Shown: positions 6,146 through 13,970 of the stretch, one piece after another | Layout of the letters: each line of letters begins with the position of its first letter | Numbering within the stretch: position 1 is the first letter of the stretch | Assembly (NCBI GenBank): GCA_947057405.1 | Contig: CAMSEJ010000019.1 | Location: 1-13,970 of the forward strand | Source: an uncultured Roseburia sp. | GTDB lineage: Bacteria > Bacillota > Clostridia > Lachnospirales > Lachnospiraceae | Direction: 5' to 3' | DNA: 13,970 nucleotides | The notes under the pieces: model-generated | The model's input: only the letters and a program-made list of their open reading frames with translations | Databases searched by the model: none | What the model was told of the DNA's origin: nothing | Program-made: the position numbers and the translations under genes

Positions 6146-7771
6146 GACTTTCTTGTCCTTAATCCCCTTTAACATAACCGTGTTTTTTTTCGTTGTTATT
6201 TTTTTTGCTTTTTTAAATTGTTTATTATACGCATATATAATCTGATATCCGTTTGCACCGGACACCTTTTTCCATTTTAATTTCAATTTGCCCCCAGCAA
6301 GCATTACCGGTTCTGACAGCAAAACGCGTCCTGTTTTCATTTTCTTTTCCTGAACCGGCAAATTACATTCCGTATAATATAAAACAATTCGATCCAAATC
6401 CGGCTGGCCAAAAATATATTCCAGTTCCAAAACATTTCCCGTAAATTCCCGCTCAAACAGATACTGCTTCCCCATCCAGTCAAAGGACGCTTCCGGCGTA
6501 TGTCTATACGGCTTCCCTACTTCCATTCCATGCAGTTTTTCTGTTTTCAGTACCTGGCCTGTGGTAGAGTTCAGATAATCCACATTAACATCGGAATAAT
6601 CCCCCGGCTTTTTATCTGCCCGATAGTATACCGTAATCCCACCATGGGCCATCCCCGATCCGTTCTGCAACGGGTCATACTTCCTCCCATCTACCTGCAT
6701 CACATGATCCGAACAGGTATTATCAAAATAATAAGTACCGCTTGCCAGACGAAGTACCTGTACGGGCCTGCAGCAAAACATTTCATCCCTGATACCAACC
6801 CCCTGTTCTTCTAAAATTACATCTCCCGTTGCTCGATCAACATATCGAACCGGGAAAAACACAAATGACTGCCATCCGCCAATTACTCTATTAACAATAT
6901 ACTGCAGCTCAATGGCATTTTCCGCAGGATTTACAGTAAGAGCGTCTATCATAAGACGGCACTCCCGATCATTTATAACATAAAGAATATCATCCCGCTT
7001 CCATCCCCTGTCTTCTGCGTCTTCATCCATTTGATATGCCGCCCCGACTGGCAATCCTGTTACAAAATCCTTTTTCAAAAGAGCATCGCCGACCTGATAT
7101 CTTACTTCCGCTGCGGTTTCGCCTTCTTTGAGCGTTCCTTTCCTGTAATACAAAATAATTTGATTCCCGATTTGATTTTTATCAGCATCCAGATTTAATT
7201 TTACAACCGAGACATTTTTTTCATTTGCAAAATCATACAGATATGTTTCCCCATTCTCTCCTGTGATACAGTAATCCATATCATACGCATAATTTTCTTC
7301 ACAAAATGTCCCGTTGCTGAACGCTTCTCTCTGGAACAACTGTAATTCGGTACGAAGCGTTTCGTCCGTATCAGAGTCTTTCCATGTCACATTTACGGCA
7401 TATTCCTTATCATTCATGACATACAATTTATAAAATAGAACAATTCGGTTTTCTTCTGCCTTTCTGGACAGGGATTGGATTTGAGAGATCGTTCCTTCAT
7501 GCGACTTGTCATACCAGTAACAACCTTTTCCTTTTTGGTATATTTTCTCATCCATATAATATGTATAGTTCTTCCCTGCACACTGCCACGGATGCACATA
7601 AGTATCGAACACCTCTCCGGTATCCGCGTCCCGAAGCTCCACTGTTACGGATGTATACTGTTTCTGCACTTTTGCATTTACGTTAACACCGGTAAACAAA
7701 CAGAAGAAGCATATTATAACCGGCACTGCCAAAAACGGCCATCCTGTTCTTTTTTTTCTATTATATTCCAT
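6056..7771 (-). CDS. Secreted modular protein: five MucBP-like repeats and C-terminal FN3
   Basis: A 571-residue predicted exported protein, paralogue of the converging + strand gene. A signal peptide occupies residues 1-33 (MEYNRKKR, hydrophobic core, NVNA cleavage site). About five MucBP-like units of 75-90 residues follow (~38-116, 124-210, 219-293, 302-384, 393-467). Most open with a strand and a DxxTGE/DxDTDE-type turn (RDADTGEVF, KDSDTDETL, VDRATGDVI, LNSTTGQVL) and end in a [IV]-x-[LV]-x-Y-Y strand. A C-terminal FN3-like domain (~482-571) carries WKKVSGANGYQIIYA and ends VYGKYSKKEKARL, almost identical to its neighbour. There are no InlB repeats, the main difference from the paralogue, and no sortase signal. 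The start is firm: AGGAGGT (7778-7784 on the minus strand) lies 6 nt upstream. Its promoter matches that of the paralogue, suggesting joint control. Surface adhesion or matrix roles are inference only. Confidence 0.82.
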   Translation of the reverse strand: MEYNRKKRTGWPFLAVPVIICFFCLFTGVNVNAKVQKQYTSVTVELRDADTGEVFDTYVHPWQCAGKNYTYYMDEKIYQKGKGCYWYDKSHEGTISQIQSLSRKAEENRIVLFYKLYVMNDKEYAVNVTWKDSDTDETLRTELQLFQREAFSNGTFCEENYAYDMDYCITGENGETYLYDFANEKNVSVVKLNLDADKNQIGNQIILYYRKGTLKEGETAAEVRYQVGDALLKKDFVTGLPVGAAYQMDEDAEDRGWKRDDILYVINDRECRLMIDALTVNPAENAIELQYIVNRVIGGWQSFVFFPVRYVDRATGDVILEEQGVGIRDEMFCCRPVQVLRLASGTYYFDNTCSDHVMQVDGRKYDPLQNGSGMAHGGITVYYRADKKPGDYSDVNVDYLNSTTGQVLKTEKLHGMEVGKPYRHTPEASFDWMGKQYLFEREFTGNVLELEYIFGQPDLDRIVLYYTECNLPVQEKKMKTGRVLLSEPVMLAGGKLKLKWKKVSGANGYQIIYAYNKQFKKAKKITTKKNTVMLKGIKDKKVCYVKVRAYKLDSAGKRVYGKYSKKEKARL

Positions 7772-7810
7772 CCTATTACCTCCTCAATAACCCGGAACAT
7801 AAAAATCAAA

Positions 7811-7863
7811 TATATATTTTATCATACCTTTTTGTCTTAATTTTACAATACATTTGACTTAAT
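7811..7863 (-). promoter_or_regulatory. Promoter module of the second secreted paralogue
   Basis: On the minus strand a TTGTAA (7848-7843) and TATGAT (7826-7821) are 16 bp apart, about 50 nt before the start codon. It shares ATTAAG, TGTATTGT and a TATGATARAATATATA block with the promoter at 4011-4064. Just upstream a second ACTTAATNNGTT-type element (7877-7888) repeats the one at 7857-7868 with a 20-bp period, a possible regulator-binding direct repeat. Confidence 0.6.
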
Positions 7864-8000
7864 CCGTTATTTTTTAACTTAATTTGTTCTTTTTTTAAAT
7901 TTTTTCAGGTACCATACTCCCGGCCCGCAGTTGACAAAGCCTTACCCAACATCATGCATTACATCACAAAGCACACTCTTGTATACATTCACATTTTCCA

Positions 8001-8029
8001 TTGAAAAACCGCCACCTTCACGCTATAAT
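8001..8029 (+). promoter_or_regulatory. Sigma-A-type promoter of the large secreted protein
   Basis: TTGAAA (8001-8006) and TATAAT (8024-8029) are 17 bp apart. Transcription would start near 8036, giving a leader of about 54 nt. A consensus TTGACA at 7931-7936 has no good -10 at 17-18 bp. This promoter lacks the ATTAAG/TGTATTGT block of the other two secreted-protein genes. Confidence 0.7.
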
Positions 8030-8089
8030 AATTGTAAAATTTCATATGTAGAAATCAGGGATGTTATACAAAATCAAGGAGGATGTTTT

Positions 8090-11000
8090 ATGAAAAAGGG
8101 AAGCAAACGGGGAACGAGGCTGCTCTGTCTGTTTTTGGCGCTGATACTGTTCTTTTGTACAGGATACAACGCGGCGCCGAACACATGGGCGGCAGGCACA
8201 GAACCGGCCGGGGAGCCGGTACAAAACACGCAGCCGGATCCAAAAGCAGCAGCCGGGCCGGCAGTCATTACACTTTATACGCTTGGCGGCACCATATCCT
8301 CGGCAGTACAGGCCGACGAACCGGACAGCCATGCATGGTGCCAGACGAAAACGGGCGTTTACAAACGGGTATTAAACAGCTACCAACGGCTGCCGAACGC
8401 AATTGCGCCCTGTTACAGCGACGGGGTGGAATTTGCCGGATGGTATGACAGCATGGACTATACAAACCGGGTAGAAGATGTGTTCGTGGAAAGCGGTTCG
8501 GTAGAACTGTATGCCAAATGGGTTTTCAAAGAGATCTCCGGCCAAAACGAAAACATGTGCTACAAGTACAAGTTTAATTCAAATTCCAGTCCGCAGAATC
8601 ATGTAGTCGATATCCAGGGACTGGAAGAAAACAAAAAAATCAGAACAACCTACCACGACCTCGGTTACGGCTTTTTCTGCAAAATCGGAACACCCGCCAA
8701 CAAAGTCGAATCCGGTTTTGAAGATCTTGTGCTAAATCTGCCGGCAAAAGCAGGAGAAAGCATTTTCAGCAAAGCCCGCACAGAATATCCCGTTTATGTT
8801 TCTTCTCTCGTAACGCTCGACGGGACATACGCTACCATGCATTACATCGTAGTGAATGCCGGAAATGAAGATGTAGAAAATTTCAGCTTAGGATACGCCG
8901 CAGACATTATGATTGGGGAGGACGATCGTGCCATTGTAACGACCGCCCAAAACCAGCAGGGTACGAACACCTATATTCAAATGGAAGAGAAAAAGACGAG
9001 TAACAACATTCCCATCCAAAACGGGAAGGTCTTTCGCCTGTATGTAAAAGGCACATCCTACGGTATCACGGATGTCGATCGTTTCTGGATGGGCTTATGG
9101 AACTCCGGGGAATACATGAAGCATATCTTTGATGACTGCTCTGAGCCCACCAAAGGAGATGACTCTGCCTTTTCCTGTTCCTGGATCAACCGGACCATCC
9201 CTGCCAACTCCTCGTCCATCTACAGCATAAAGCTTGGTGTCGGCGAGCTGTCCGAGATGGAAGGTTCCAGCAACACCGTTACATTAGACGCCAACGGCGG
9301 CGTATTCCGCGACGGCAGTGAAAGCAGCAACCATTCCGGAAACGCGATCCCGGTTGCAAGTTTGGAAACTCCTACCCGCCTCGGTTACGAATTCGACGGC
9401 TGGTACCTGGCACGGGAAGGCGGCGTCAGACAGACGGGCACCATTACCCAAAGCATCACTCTGTACGCCCACTGGAAAGAGGCGCTGTACGATCTGGTAA
9501 ACGATACGGCCGTACAGACCGGGACAAACGAAACCGTCCCGAAAGAAACGGCAGATATTACCCTCCGCCTGGGCGAAGAACAGATCGGACGCGGGGAATC
9601 CGTTCATGAAGTCATAAGGACCGGTGAAGCGCTTTCCTTTTCCTTAGACGTCACGGACGGTTATTACCTGCCCAAAAGTATTTATGTCGATATCAAAGGT
9701 TTAGACGGGACCACTCACCTGACGGAAGGCACCGGATACCGGTACGAGCTGAACGACAGCCGGACCAAAGCGCAAATCACAGTGTTTCCGGAATCCATTA
9801 CCGGCGACGTCGTCGTCACCACCGTCGGCCATCCCGTCCCGGCAGATCTTCCCCAAAGCGTGGAAGCCATGGCAGAAGGCGGCGCTCACAGCGTAACGCT
9901 CACCTTATCCGATCCGCCTGCCGTACTGCAGGCAGCCGCCCTGCCCGAAGAACTGCCGGATCATACCTATGAATACCAGTGGTATGAAAACTCGGAAGCA
10001 AGCAACCAGAACGGCGGTAAAATTCCGGGCGCAACCAGCGCGTCTTATACCTTCCCGTCCGGACGGTCACTGGGCGATTATTATTTTTACTGTACCGTAA
10101 CCGCCCGGCGCAGCAACGGCCAGATTGCCGGCATGACTTCCAATTATGTGACAATACGCATCAAAAAAGCGATCCGGACGGTTACGCTTGCCGACAAAGA
10201 AGCGACGGCAACCGGAGAACCCGTCTCAATCGGCGAAGCCTCCGTTGTACCTGCCGTATCGGAGCCGTCACAGCTTTCGTACATTTATTACACAGACAAA
10301 GACTGCACCCGTCAGACTACGCCGGGGGAACATGGGGCAGCGGCGGCAGGCGGCGCGCCGGCGGCGGAAGGAACCTATTATGTAAAAGCCTGTGTTTTGG
10401 AAGACGACACCTTTGAAGCTGCCGAAAACAATCCCGCCGCCAGACTGACAATCCGGCCGCTTGAACACAGCGTAAGCATCCGTGTGCGGCTCGACGGCGA
10501 TAACTGGGAGCAGCACGGCAGGACGTTTATCCTTGCAGACGACAGCGGGAATACCATCACGGATCTTGCCAAAGTCCCGCCCGGAACCTACCGTATTTAT
10601 GACATGACAAACAGTAAAACGGCAGAAAAAAACGCTCCTGCAGACGGTACGGATACCGGGATTACCGTTACCGTAGACCAGGCGGACGCCGAAGCCGTGA
10701 TCGATTATTACACCGTAACGTTTTACAGTGAAGGCACGGCATACCCGGCAGAAACGCCGCAAAAACCCCAGATTGTCCTTTCCGGCCAAAGCGCCGCCGA
10801 TCCGGGAGAACCCGCCGAACGCCCCGGATACACGTTTGACGGCTGGACCGCGCAGCCGCAGGGGGATGCGTTATACCGTTTTCTGACCCCGGTAACCGCC
10901 CGGACCGATCTTTATGCCAAATGGACCATCCGCGATCTGGCATACCGTACCGAGCATTACCTGCAAAACGAAACCGGCGGATATACGCTCCGGGAAACCG

Positions 11001-13345
11001 AAGATCTGACCGGGACAATCGGAGAAGAAAAATCCGCCGTGCCAAAAGAGTACACCGGATACCGGGAAGATACGCAGCACCCGGACCGGATTGCGCAGGG
11101 AACGGTTGCGGCAGACGGTTCCCTCGTTTTAAAGCTCTATTACAACCTGATTGAATACCGGATCACCTGCGATTTAGACGGCGGCCGTCTTTTGGACGGA
11201 ACAGAACCCCCGTCCGTTTACACGGTATTAAGCGATGATCTGACGCTTGTCAATCCCGAAAAAGAAGGTTACTCCTTTGCCGGATGGACAACACCGGACG
11301 ATGACCGTCCCCGCCGGGAAATTACCATCCCGTCGGGCAGCACCGGCGACCGCAGCTTTACGGCAAACTGGGAAATCCGGGAATTTCCTTACCAGGCAGA
11401 GCACTACCTGCAGAACGCTTCCGGCGGCTTCCGGCTCGAAGAAACCGAATATCTGAAAGGAACCTTCGGCGAAACACAGTCTGCAGCGGCAAAAGAATAC
11501 GTAGGCTATCGGGAAGATACACAGAATCAAAACCGGATCCCGTCCGGAACCGTAACCGCGGACGGCGCCCTTATTTTAAAACTGTATTATAACCTGGTAG
11601 AATACCGGATCGACTATGATTTAGACGGCGGCAGCCTGCCGAAGGGTAAGAAAAACCCCGCCGCCTATACCATCGTCCATGACGACATCACCCTGCACAA
11701 CCCGGTCAGGCCCGGATATGCATTTACCGGATGGACGCAGCCGGACAATGACGCACCCCAGATGACCGCCGTCATCCGGTCAGGAAGCACCGGCGACCGC
11801 CGTTTTACGGCAAACTGGGAGACGGTGCCGCTTCCCTACCGCGTAGAGCATTACCTGCAGGCAGACGGCGGCGGAATTTTCGCACTGGCCGAAACCGAAC
11901 AGCTCACCGGAACCATCGGTGAGGAAAAAAACGCCGCGGCCAAAGAATTTGCAGGCTATCTGGAGAACGATAAAAACCCGGGCAGGATTCCTTTTGGCAC
12001 GGTGGCGGCGGACCGGACGTTAACCCTGCGTCTTTACTACGCTCCGGTGGAATATACCATCCGGTATGACCTGGACGGCGGATATCTGCCCGAAGGACAG
12101 ACCAATCCCACACGCTATACGGTACAAAGCGATGCAATCACCCTTGTCCGCCCGATAAAGCCCGGCTATATTTTTACAGGCTGGCGCAGCTCCCGCCGAA
12201 GCATCCTGACCGAAAACGCCGTTATCCCGGCAGGCAGCACCGGCAGCTTAAGCTTTACCGCAACCTGGATCCCGGACACCGAAACGCCGTACTGGGTTGA
12301 ACACTACCAGGAAAATCCGTCCGGAGACGGCTACGCCTTAGCGGATCGGGAGCTTTTCACCGGAACCACCGGGGAATCCGTCCTTGCTCCGGCCAAAGAA
12401 TACCGGGGCTTTACGGAAAACACCTCCCATCCCGGGCGCGTGGAACGCGGCAGGATTACGGCGTCTGCACCTCTGGTCTTACGGCTTTATTACAACCGGC
12501 AGACTTACACCGTCACCTTCCTTGCGGATACGTCCAAAGCCGAGGTGCACGGAGAAACCACCCAGATCCTGCGGCACGGCCAGGCCATTGCCAAGCCGTT
12601 CGTCCTTCCCAAAGAAGGCTACCTGTTAAGCCCGCTTTACGACGGATGGGACCGGGAAGTACCCGCCAACGCAACAGAGAATGCGACCTACACGGCACAG
12701 CTCATCCGGGACAGCGCGGCAGAAAAACCCCTGAAAGAAGCGGAACAGGCAATCATAGAAACCGACACGGATAAAACCGATCCGAAGGATTCCAGGTACT
12801 ATCCGCTGATGCTGCGTGCTTACGGGCAGGAAAAATCCATCCGTCTCAAGTGGCATAAAATCAAAGGGGCAGACGGATATATCCTGTACGGCTCCCGCTG
12901 CGGCTCAGGCATGGAGCGCATCCGCACCGTCAAAAACGGAAAAACCACCTCCTGCACGATGAAAAACCTAAAGCCCGGCACCTATTACAAGTACCTGATC
13001 GTAGCCTACAAAAATAAAAACGGCAGAAAACGCGTTACACACACCTCCCAGTCCGCCCATTCCGTCACCAACGGAGGCAGCTGCGGCAATCCGGCAAAGG
13101 TGTCCTGCAGCCCGTCCGCCCTCACATTAAAAAAAGGCAGGTCAAAAATGTTAAAACCTGCTTTCCGGGAAACAAAGCCCGTCAAAATGCATATTGCCAG
13201 ATTCCGTTTTTATTCGGACCGCCCGGATGTGGCAGCCGTCTCCAAAAAAGGAAACGTAAGGGCAAAGGGCACCGGTAATTGTAATATCTATGTATATGCA
13301 CAAAACGGTTTTTATAAAAAGATTCGGGTAACCGTGACACGGTAA
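8090..13345 (+). CDS. Giant secreted InlB/MucBP-repeat protein with FN3 and Big2-like C-terminus
   Basis: A 1751-residue predicted exocellular protein. Residues 1-34 are a signal peptide. Then, in order: an InlB/Flg_new repeat (~58-144); a ~240-residue domain I do not recognise (~150-390); a second InlB repeat (~395-462); a beta-rich segment (~465-580); an Ig-like domain (~588-693, with YEYQWYENS and YYFYCTVTARR); two linker domains (~697-790 and 793-873) joined by an Ala-rich tract (GAAAAGGAPAAEG); a third InlB repeat (~874-945); three tandem MucBP+InlB units (947-1397) and a degenerate fourth (~1396-1540); an FN3-like domain (~1565-1660); and a Big2-like domain (~1667-1751, PSALTLKKGRSK to DVAAVSKKGNVRAKGTG). 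No LPXTG signal is present. The start at 8090 is chosen because AAGGAGG lies 7 nt upstream; the frame is open back to 7931, but that stretch holds the promoter and has no ribosome site. Base use appears more GC-rich than the two paralogues. Likely an adhesin or matrix protein; the ligand is unknown. Confidence 0.85.
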   Translation: MKKGSKRGTRLLCLFLALILFFCTGYNAAPNTWAAGTEPAGEPVQNTQPDPKAAAGPAVITLYTLGGTISSAVQADEPDSHAWCQTKTGVYKRVLNSYQRLPNAIAPCYSDGVEFAGWYDSMDYTNRVEDVFVESGSVELYAKWVFKEISGQNENMCYKYKFNSNSSPQNHVVDIQGLEENKKIRTTYHDLGYGFFCKIGTPANKVESGFEDLVLNLPAKAGESIFSKARTEYPVYVSSLVTLDGTYATMHYIVVNAGNEDVENFSLGYAADIMIGEDDRAIVTTAQNQQGTNTYIQMEEKKTSNNIPIQNGKVFRLYVKGTSYGITDVDRFWMGLWNSGEYMKHIFDDCSEPTKGDDSAFSCSWINRTIPANSSSIYSIKLGVGELSEMEGSSNTVTLDANGGVFRDGSESSNHSGNAIPVASLETPTRLGYEFDGWYLAREGGVRQTGTITQSITLYAHWKEALYDLVNDTAVQTGTNETVPKETADITLRLGEEQIGRGESVHEVIRTGEALSFSLDVTDGYYLPKSIYVDIKGLDGTTHLTEGTGYRYELNDSRTKAQITVFPESITGDVVVTTVGHPVPADLPQSVEAMAEGGAHSVTLTLSDPPAVLQAAALPEELPDHTYEYQWYENSEASNQNGGKIPGATSASYTFPSGRSLGDYYFYCTVTARRSNGQIAGMTSNYVTIRIKKAIRTVTLADKEATATGEPVSIGEASVVPAVSEPSQLSYIYYTDKDCTRQTTPGEHGAAAAGGAPAAEGTYYVKACVLEDDTFEAAENNPAARLTIRPLEHSVSIRVRLDGDNWEQHGRTFILADDSGNTITDLAKVPPGTYRIYDMTNSKTAEKNAPADGTDTGITVTVDQADAEAVIDYYTVTFYSEGTAYPAETPQKPQIVLSGQSAADPGEPAERPGYTFDGWTAQPQGDALYRFLTPVTARTDLYAKWTIRDLAYRTEHYLQNETGGYTLRETEDLTGTIGEEKSAVPKEYTGYREDTQHPDRIAQGTVAADGSLVLKLYYNLIEYRITCDLDGGRLLDGTEPPSVYTVLSDDLTLVNPEKEGYSFAGWTTPDDDRPRREITIPSGSTGDRSFTANWEIREFPYQAEHYLQNASGGFRLEETEYLKGTFGETQSAAAKEYVGYREDTQNQNRIPSGTVTADGALILKLYYNLVEYRIDYDLDGGSLPKGKKNPAAYTIVHDDITLHNPVRPGYAFTGWTQPDNDAPQMTAVIRSGSTGDRRFTANWETVPLPYRVEHYLQADGGGIFALAETEQLTGTIGEEKNAAAKEFAGYLENDKNPGRIPFGTVAADRTLTLRLYYAPVEYTIRYDLDGGYLPEGQTNPTRYTVQSDAITLVRPIKPGYIFTGWRSSRRSILTENAVIPAGSTGSLSFTATWIPDTETPYWVEHYQENPSGDGYALADRELFTGTTGESVLAPAKEYRGFTENTSHPGRVERGRITASAPLVLRLYYNRQTYTVTFLADTSKAEVHGETTQILRHGQAIAKPFVLPKEGYLLSPLYDGWDREVPANATENATYTAQLIRDSAAEKPLKEAEQAIIETDTDKTDPKDSRYYPLMLRAYGQEKSIRLKWHKIKGADGYILYGSRCGSGMERIRTVKNGKTTSCTMKNLKPGTYYKYLIVAYKNKNGRKRVTHTSQSAHSVTNGGSCGNPAKVSCSPSALTLKKGRSKMLKPAFRETKPVKMHIARFRFYSDRPDVAAVSKKGNVRAKGTGNCNIYVYAQNGFYKKIRVTVTR
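10928..12717 (+). repeat. Tandem ~149-residue MucBP+InlB coding repeats
   Basis: Three consecutive units, 10928-11374, 11375-11821 and 11822-12274 (447, 447 and 453 nt), each encode a MucBP-like half followed by an InlB half. Constant landmarks are EHYLQ, TGTIGE-like, KE[YF]xGY, RIxxGTVxAD, L[KR]LYY, DLDGG, GYxFxGW and GSTG. A fourth unit from 12275 keeps the MucBP half (VEHYQENPSGD) but its InlB half has lost most landmarks. Units 1 and 2 are closest to each other. Confidence 0.85.
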
Positions 13346-13553
13346 CGCCCAAATAGAGCCGGGAACCTTTTCTATTATTGAAAAGGCGCGGAGAATGACG
13401 GCTCTTCCACCTGGCAAAGTGAAGATGGAACAATCTCCATGCGTCAAGAATTAAATGGCATGGAGAAGAAAGGCTGTTGTTTGAAGGCGGCAGTGAGTGC
13501 AGTGAAACAATACCTGTAAAAATTCCTATTACAACACATAAAAAGTATAAAAA
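13346..13553 (+). other. Structured non-coding stretch after the giant gene, with a short open frame
   Basis: No confident gene lies here. AGAGCCG (13355-13361) pairs with CGGCTCT (13399-13405), enclosing an inner hairpin CCTTTTC / GAAAAGG (13366-13372 with 13380-13386). This may be a 3'-end structure of the giant gene, but no good T run follows. A separate 9-bp hairpin, TCTCCATGC / GCATGGAGA, lies at 13434-13442 and 13458-13466. A frame open from 13382 to 13516 includes an ATG at 13439 that would give the 26-residue peptide MRQELNGMEKKGCCLKAAVS plus six residues; without a good ribosome site it may be a gene remnant or chance. Confidence 0.4.
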
Positions 13554-13823
13554 ATGGTGAAAAATATGTCTGAAAAATTCGTAAGATCTTCGTGGGGAAT
13601 CGGTATGGTGATAGGCGCTTTGGCTAACTATTTTATAACAGAAGAACAATCCATAGGAACATGGAGGACAGTAATATTTTTTGCAAGTGGATGTTCTATG
13701 CTTTCGGCAGCCATATATATGTATGCTCATCAAAATAATATAAATGAAAAAATTGTCCGGGAAAATATCCTGTTAAGCTTAATAGGCTACATACTGATAG
13801 GGATATCGTTTTACATTTTCTAG
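13554..13823 (+). CDS. Small hypothetical membrane protein (about three helices)
   Basis: An 89-residue protein of no recognised family. It is strongly hydrophobic, with likely membrane segments at about residues 13-29 (WGIGMVIGALANYFI), 37-57 (RTVIFFASGCSMLSAAIYMY) and 72-88 (ILLSLIGYILIGISFYIF), joined by short polar loops (TEEQSIGT, HQNNINEKIVREN). The hydrophobic pattern and AT-rich codons are typical of genuine clostridial small membrane proteins. The ATG at 13554 has no ribosome site. The in-frame ATG at 13566 has a weak GGTGA five bases upstream and may be the true start, giving 85 residues. No clear promoter was found, and it stands alone downstream of the giant gene. Confidence 0.5.
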   Translation: MVKNMSEKFVRSSWGIGMVIGALANYFITEEQSIGTWRTVIFFASGCSMLSAAIYMYAHQNNINEKIVRENILLSLIGYILIGISFYIF

Positions 13824-13970
13824 TACTCCATCCGACCAGAAATTGAATTGTGGAACCATCTGCTTCGCAGAGAAGTGGTATGGGGAATCGGGGGCGCAAC
13901 CAAAGAGCAGCCCAGTACCCCAAAGAGCCCAACCGTTATAAAAGTAAAAAAACGGGCGAAAACCGATTAC
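13824..13970 (+). other. Intergenic end of window with small repeats
   Basis: No gene is supported. A small imperfect hairpin (ACCA-T-CTGC-TTC-GCAG-AGAAG-TGGT, 13855-13879) follows the membrane protein. CCAAAGAGC occurs twice as a direct repeat at 13900-13908 and 13920-13928. Neither can be given a function. Confidence 0.3.

Noticed and set aside
7931..8089. An N-terminal extension of the giant protein by 53 codons
   Set aside because: The frame is open, but this stretch contains the TTGAAA/TATAAT promoter, has no ribosome site at its ATG-like start, and would hide a clean signal peptide that follows a strong AAGGAGG at 8076-8082.
10268..11045. Long minus-strand frames within the giant gene
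   Set aside because: They mirror the GC-rich codon pattern of the coding strand, have no recognisable domain, and are rich in Arg, Gly and Cys as expected from antisense translation.
10928..12717. CRISPR or DNA satellite array
   Set aside because: The periodicity is 447-453 nt and keeps the reading frame; conservation is at the protein level with many silent changes, so these are domain repeats.
13182..13733. A 183-residue minus-strand frame overlapping the end of the giant gene
   Set aside because: It lies antisense to the Big2-like domain, has low-complexity His/Ser/Arg-rich content and no ribosome site; it is a shadow frame.
13855..13928. Attachment site or REP element near the window end
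   Set aside because: The hairpin is short and imperfect and the CCAAAGAGC repeat is only 9 bp; neither recurs elsewhere in the window and no integrase is present.

Overview
The window looks like the edge of a draft contig from a Gram-positive gut-type anaerobe, most likely class Clostridia, family Lachnospiraceae. This is inferred from strong GGAGG-type ribosome sites, sigma-A-type promoters, a YtvI/AI-2E-type membrane protein, a LytTR response regulator, and long secreted proteins built from InlB/Flg_new, MucBP-like, FN3 and Big2-type modules. No rRNA, tRNA, CRISPR array, transposase or phage gene is visible, and the species cannot be named from this sequence.

Layout. Bases 1-43 are not genomic: they are Illumina adapter read-through. 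Bases 45-941 are the 3' part of an FtsX-type ABC permease whose start is missing. A hairpin and an overlapping sigma-A promoter (948-1014) separate it from a two-gene operon: an AI-2E/YtvI-type permease (1044-2180) and an EamA/DMT transporter (2193-3074), 12 bases apart. Converging on these from the minus strand is a LytTR-family response regulator (3106-3828, GTG start).

The rest of the window is a surface or secreted protein locus. Two paralogous secreted proteins face each other, one on + (4150-5796) and one on - (6056-7771). Their promoters are recognisably homologous. Their 3' ends form a near-identical inverted repeat of about 125 bp that runs past both stop codons, and a perfect 24-bp-stem bidirectional terminator lies between them. 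Divergent from the second is a 1751-residue secreted protein (8090-13345) with three tandem MucBP-plus-InlB units of 149, 149 and 151 residues, a fourth degenerate unit, then FN3 and Big2-like domains. None of the three ends in an LPXTG sorting signal.

Bases 13346-13970 hold inverted repeats, a short open frame of unknown meaning and one small predicted three-helix membrane protein.

How the genes may work together is inference. The LytTR regulator transcribes divergently from the first secreted protein, and the twin promoters suggest that the paralogues are co-regulated. The three secreted proteins share a domain vocabulary typical of adhesins and matrix-like exoproteins. No histidine kinase, sortase or dedicated secretion gene is in view.
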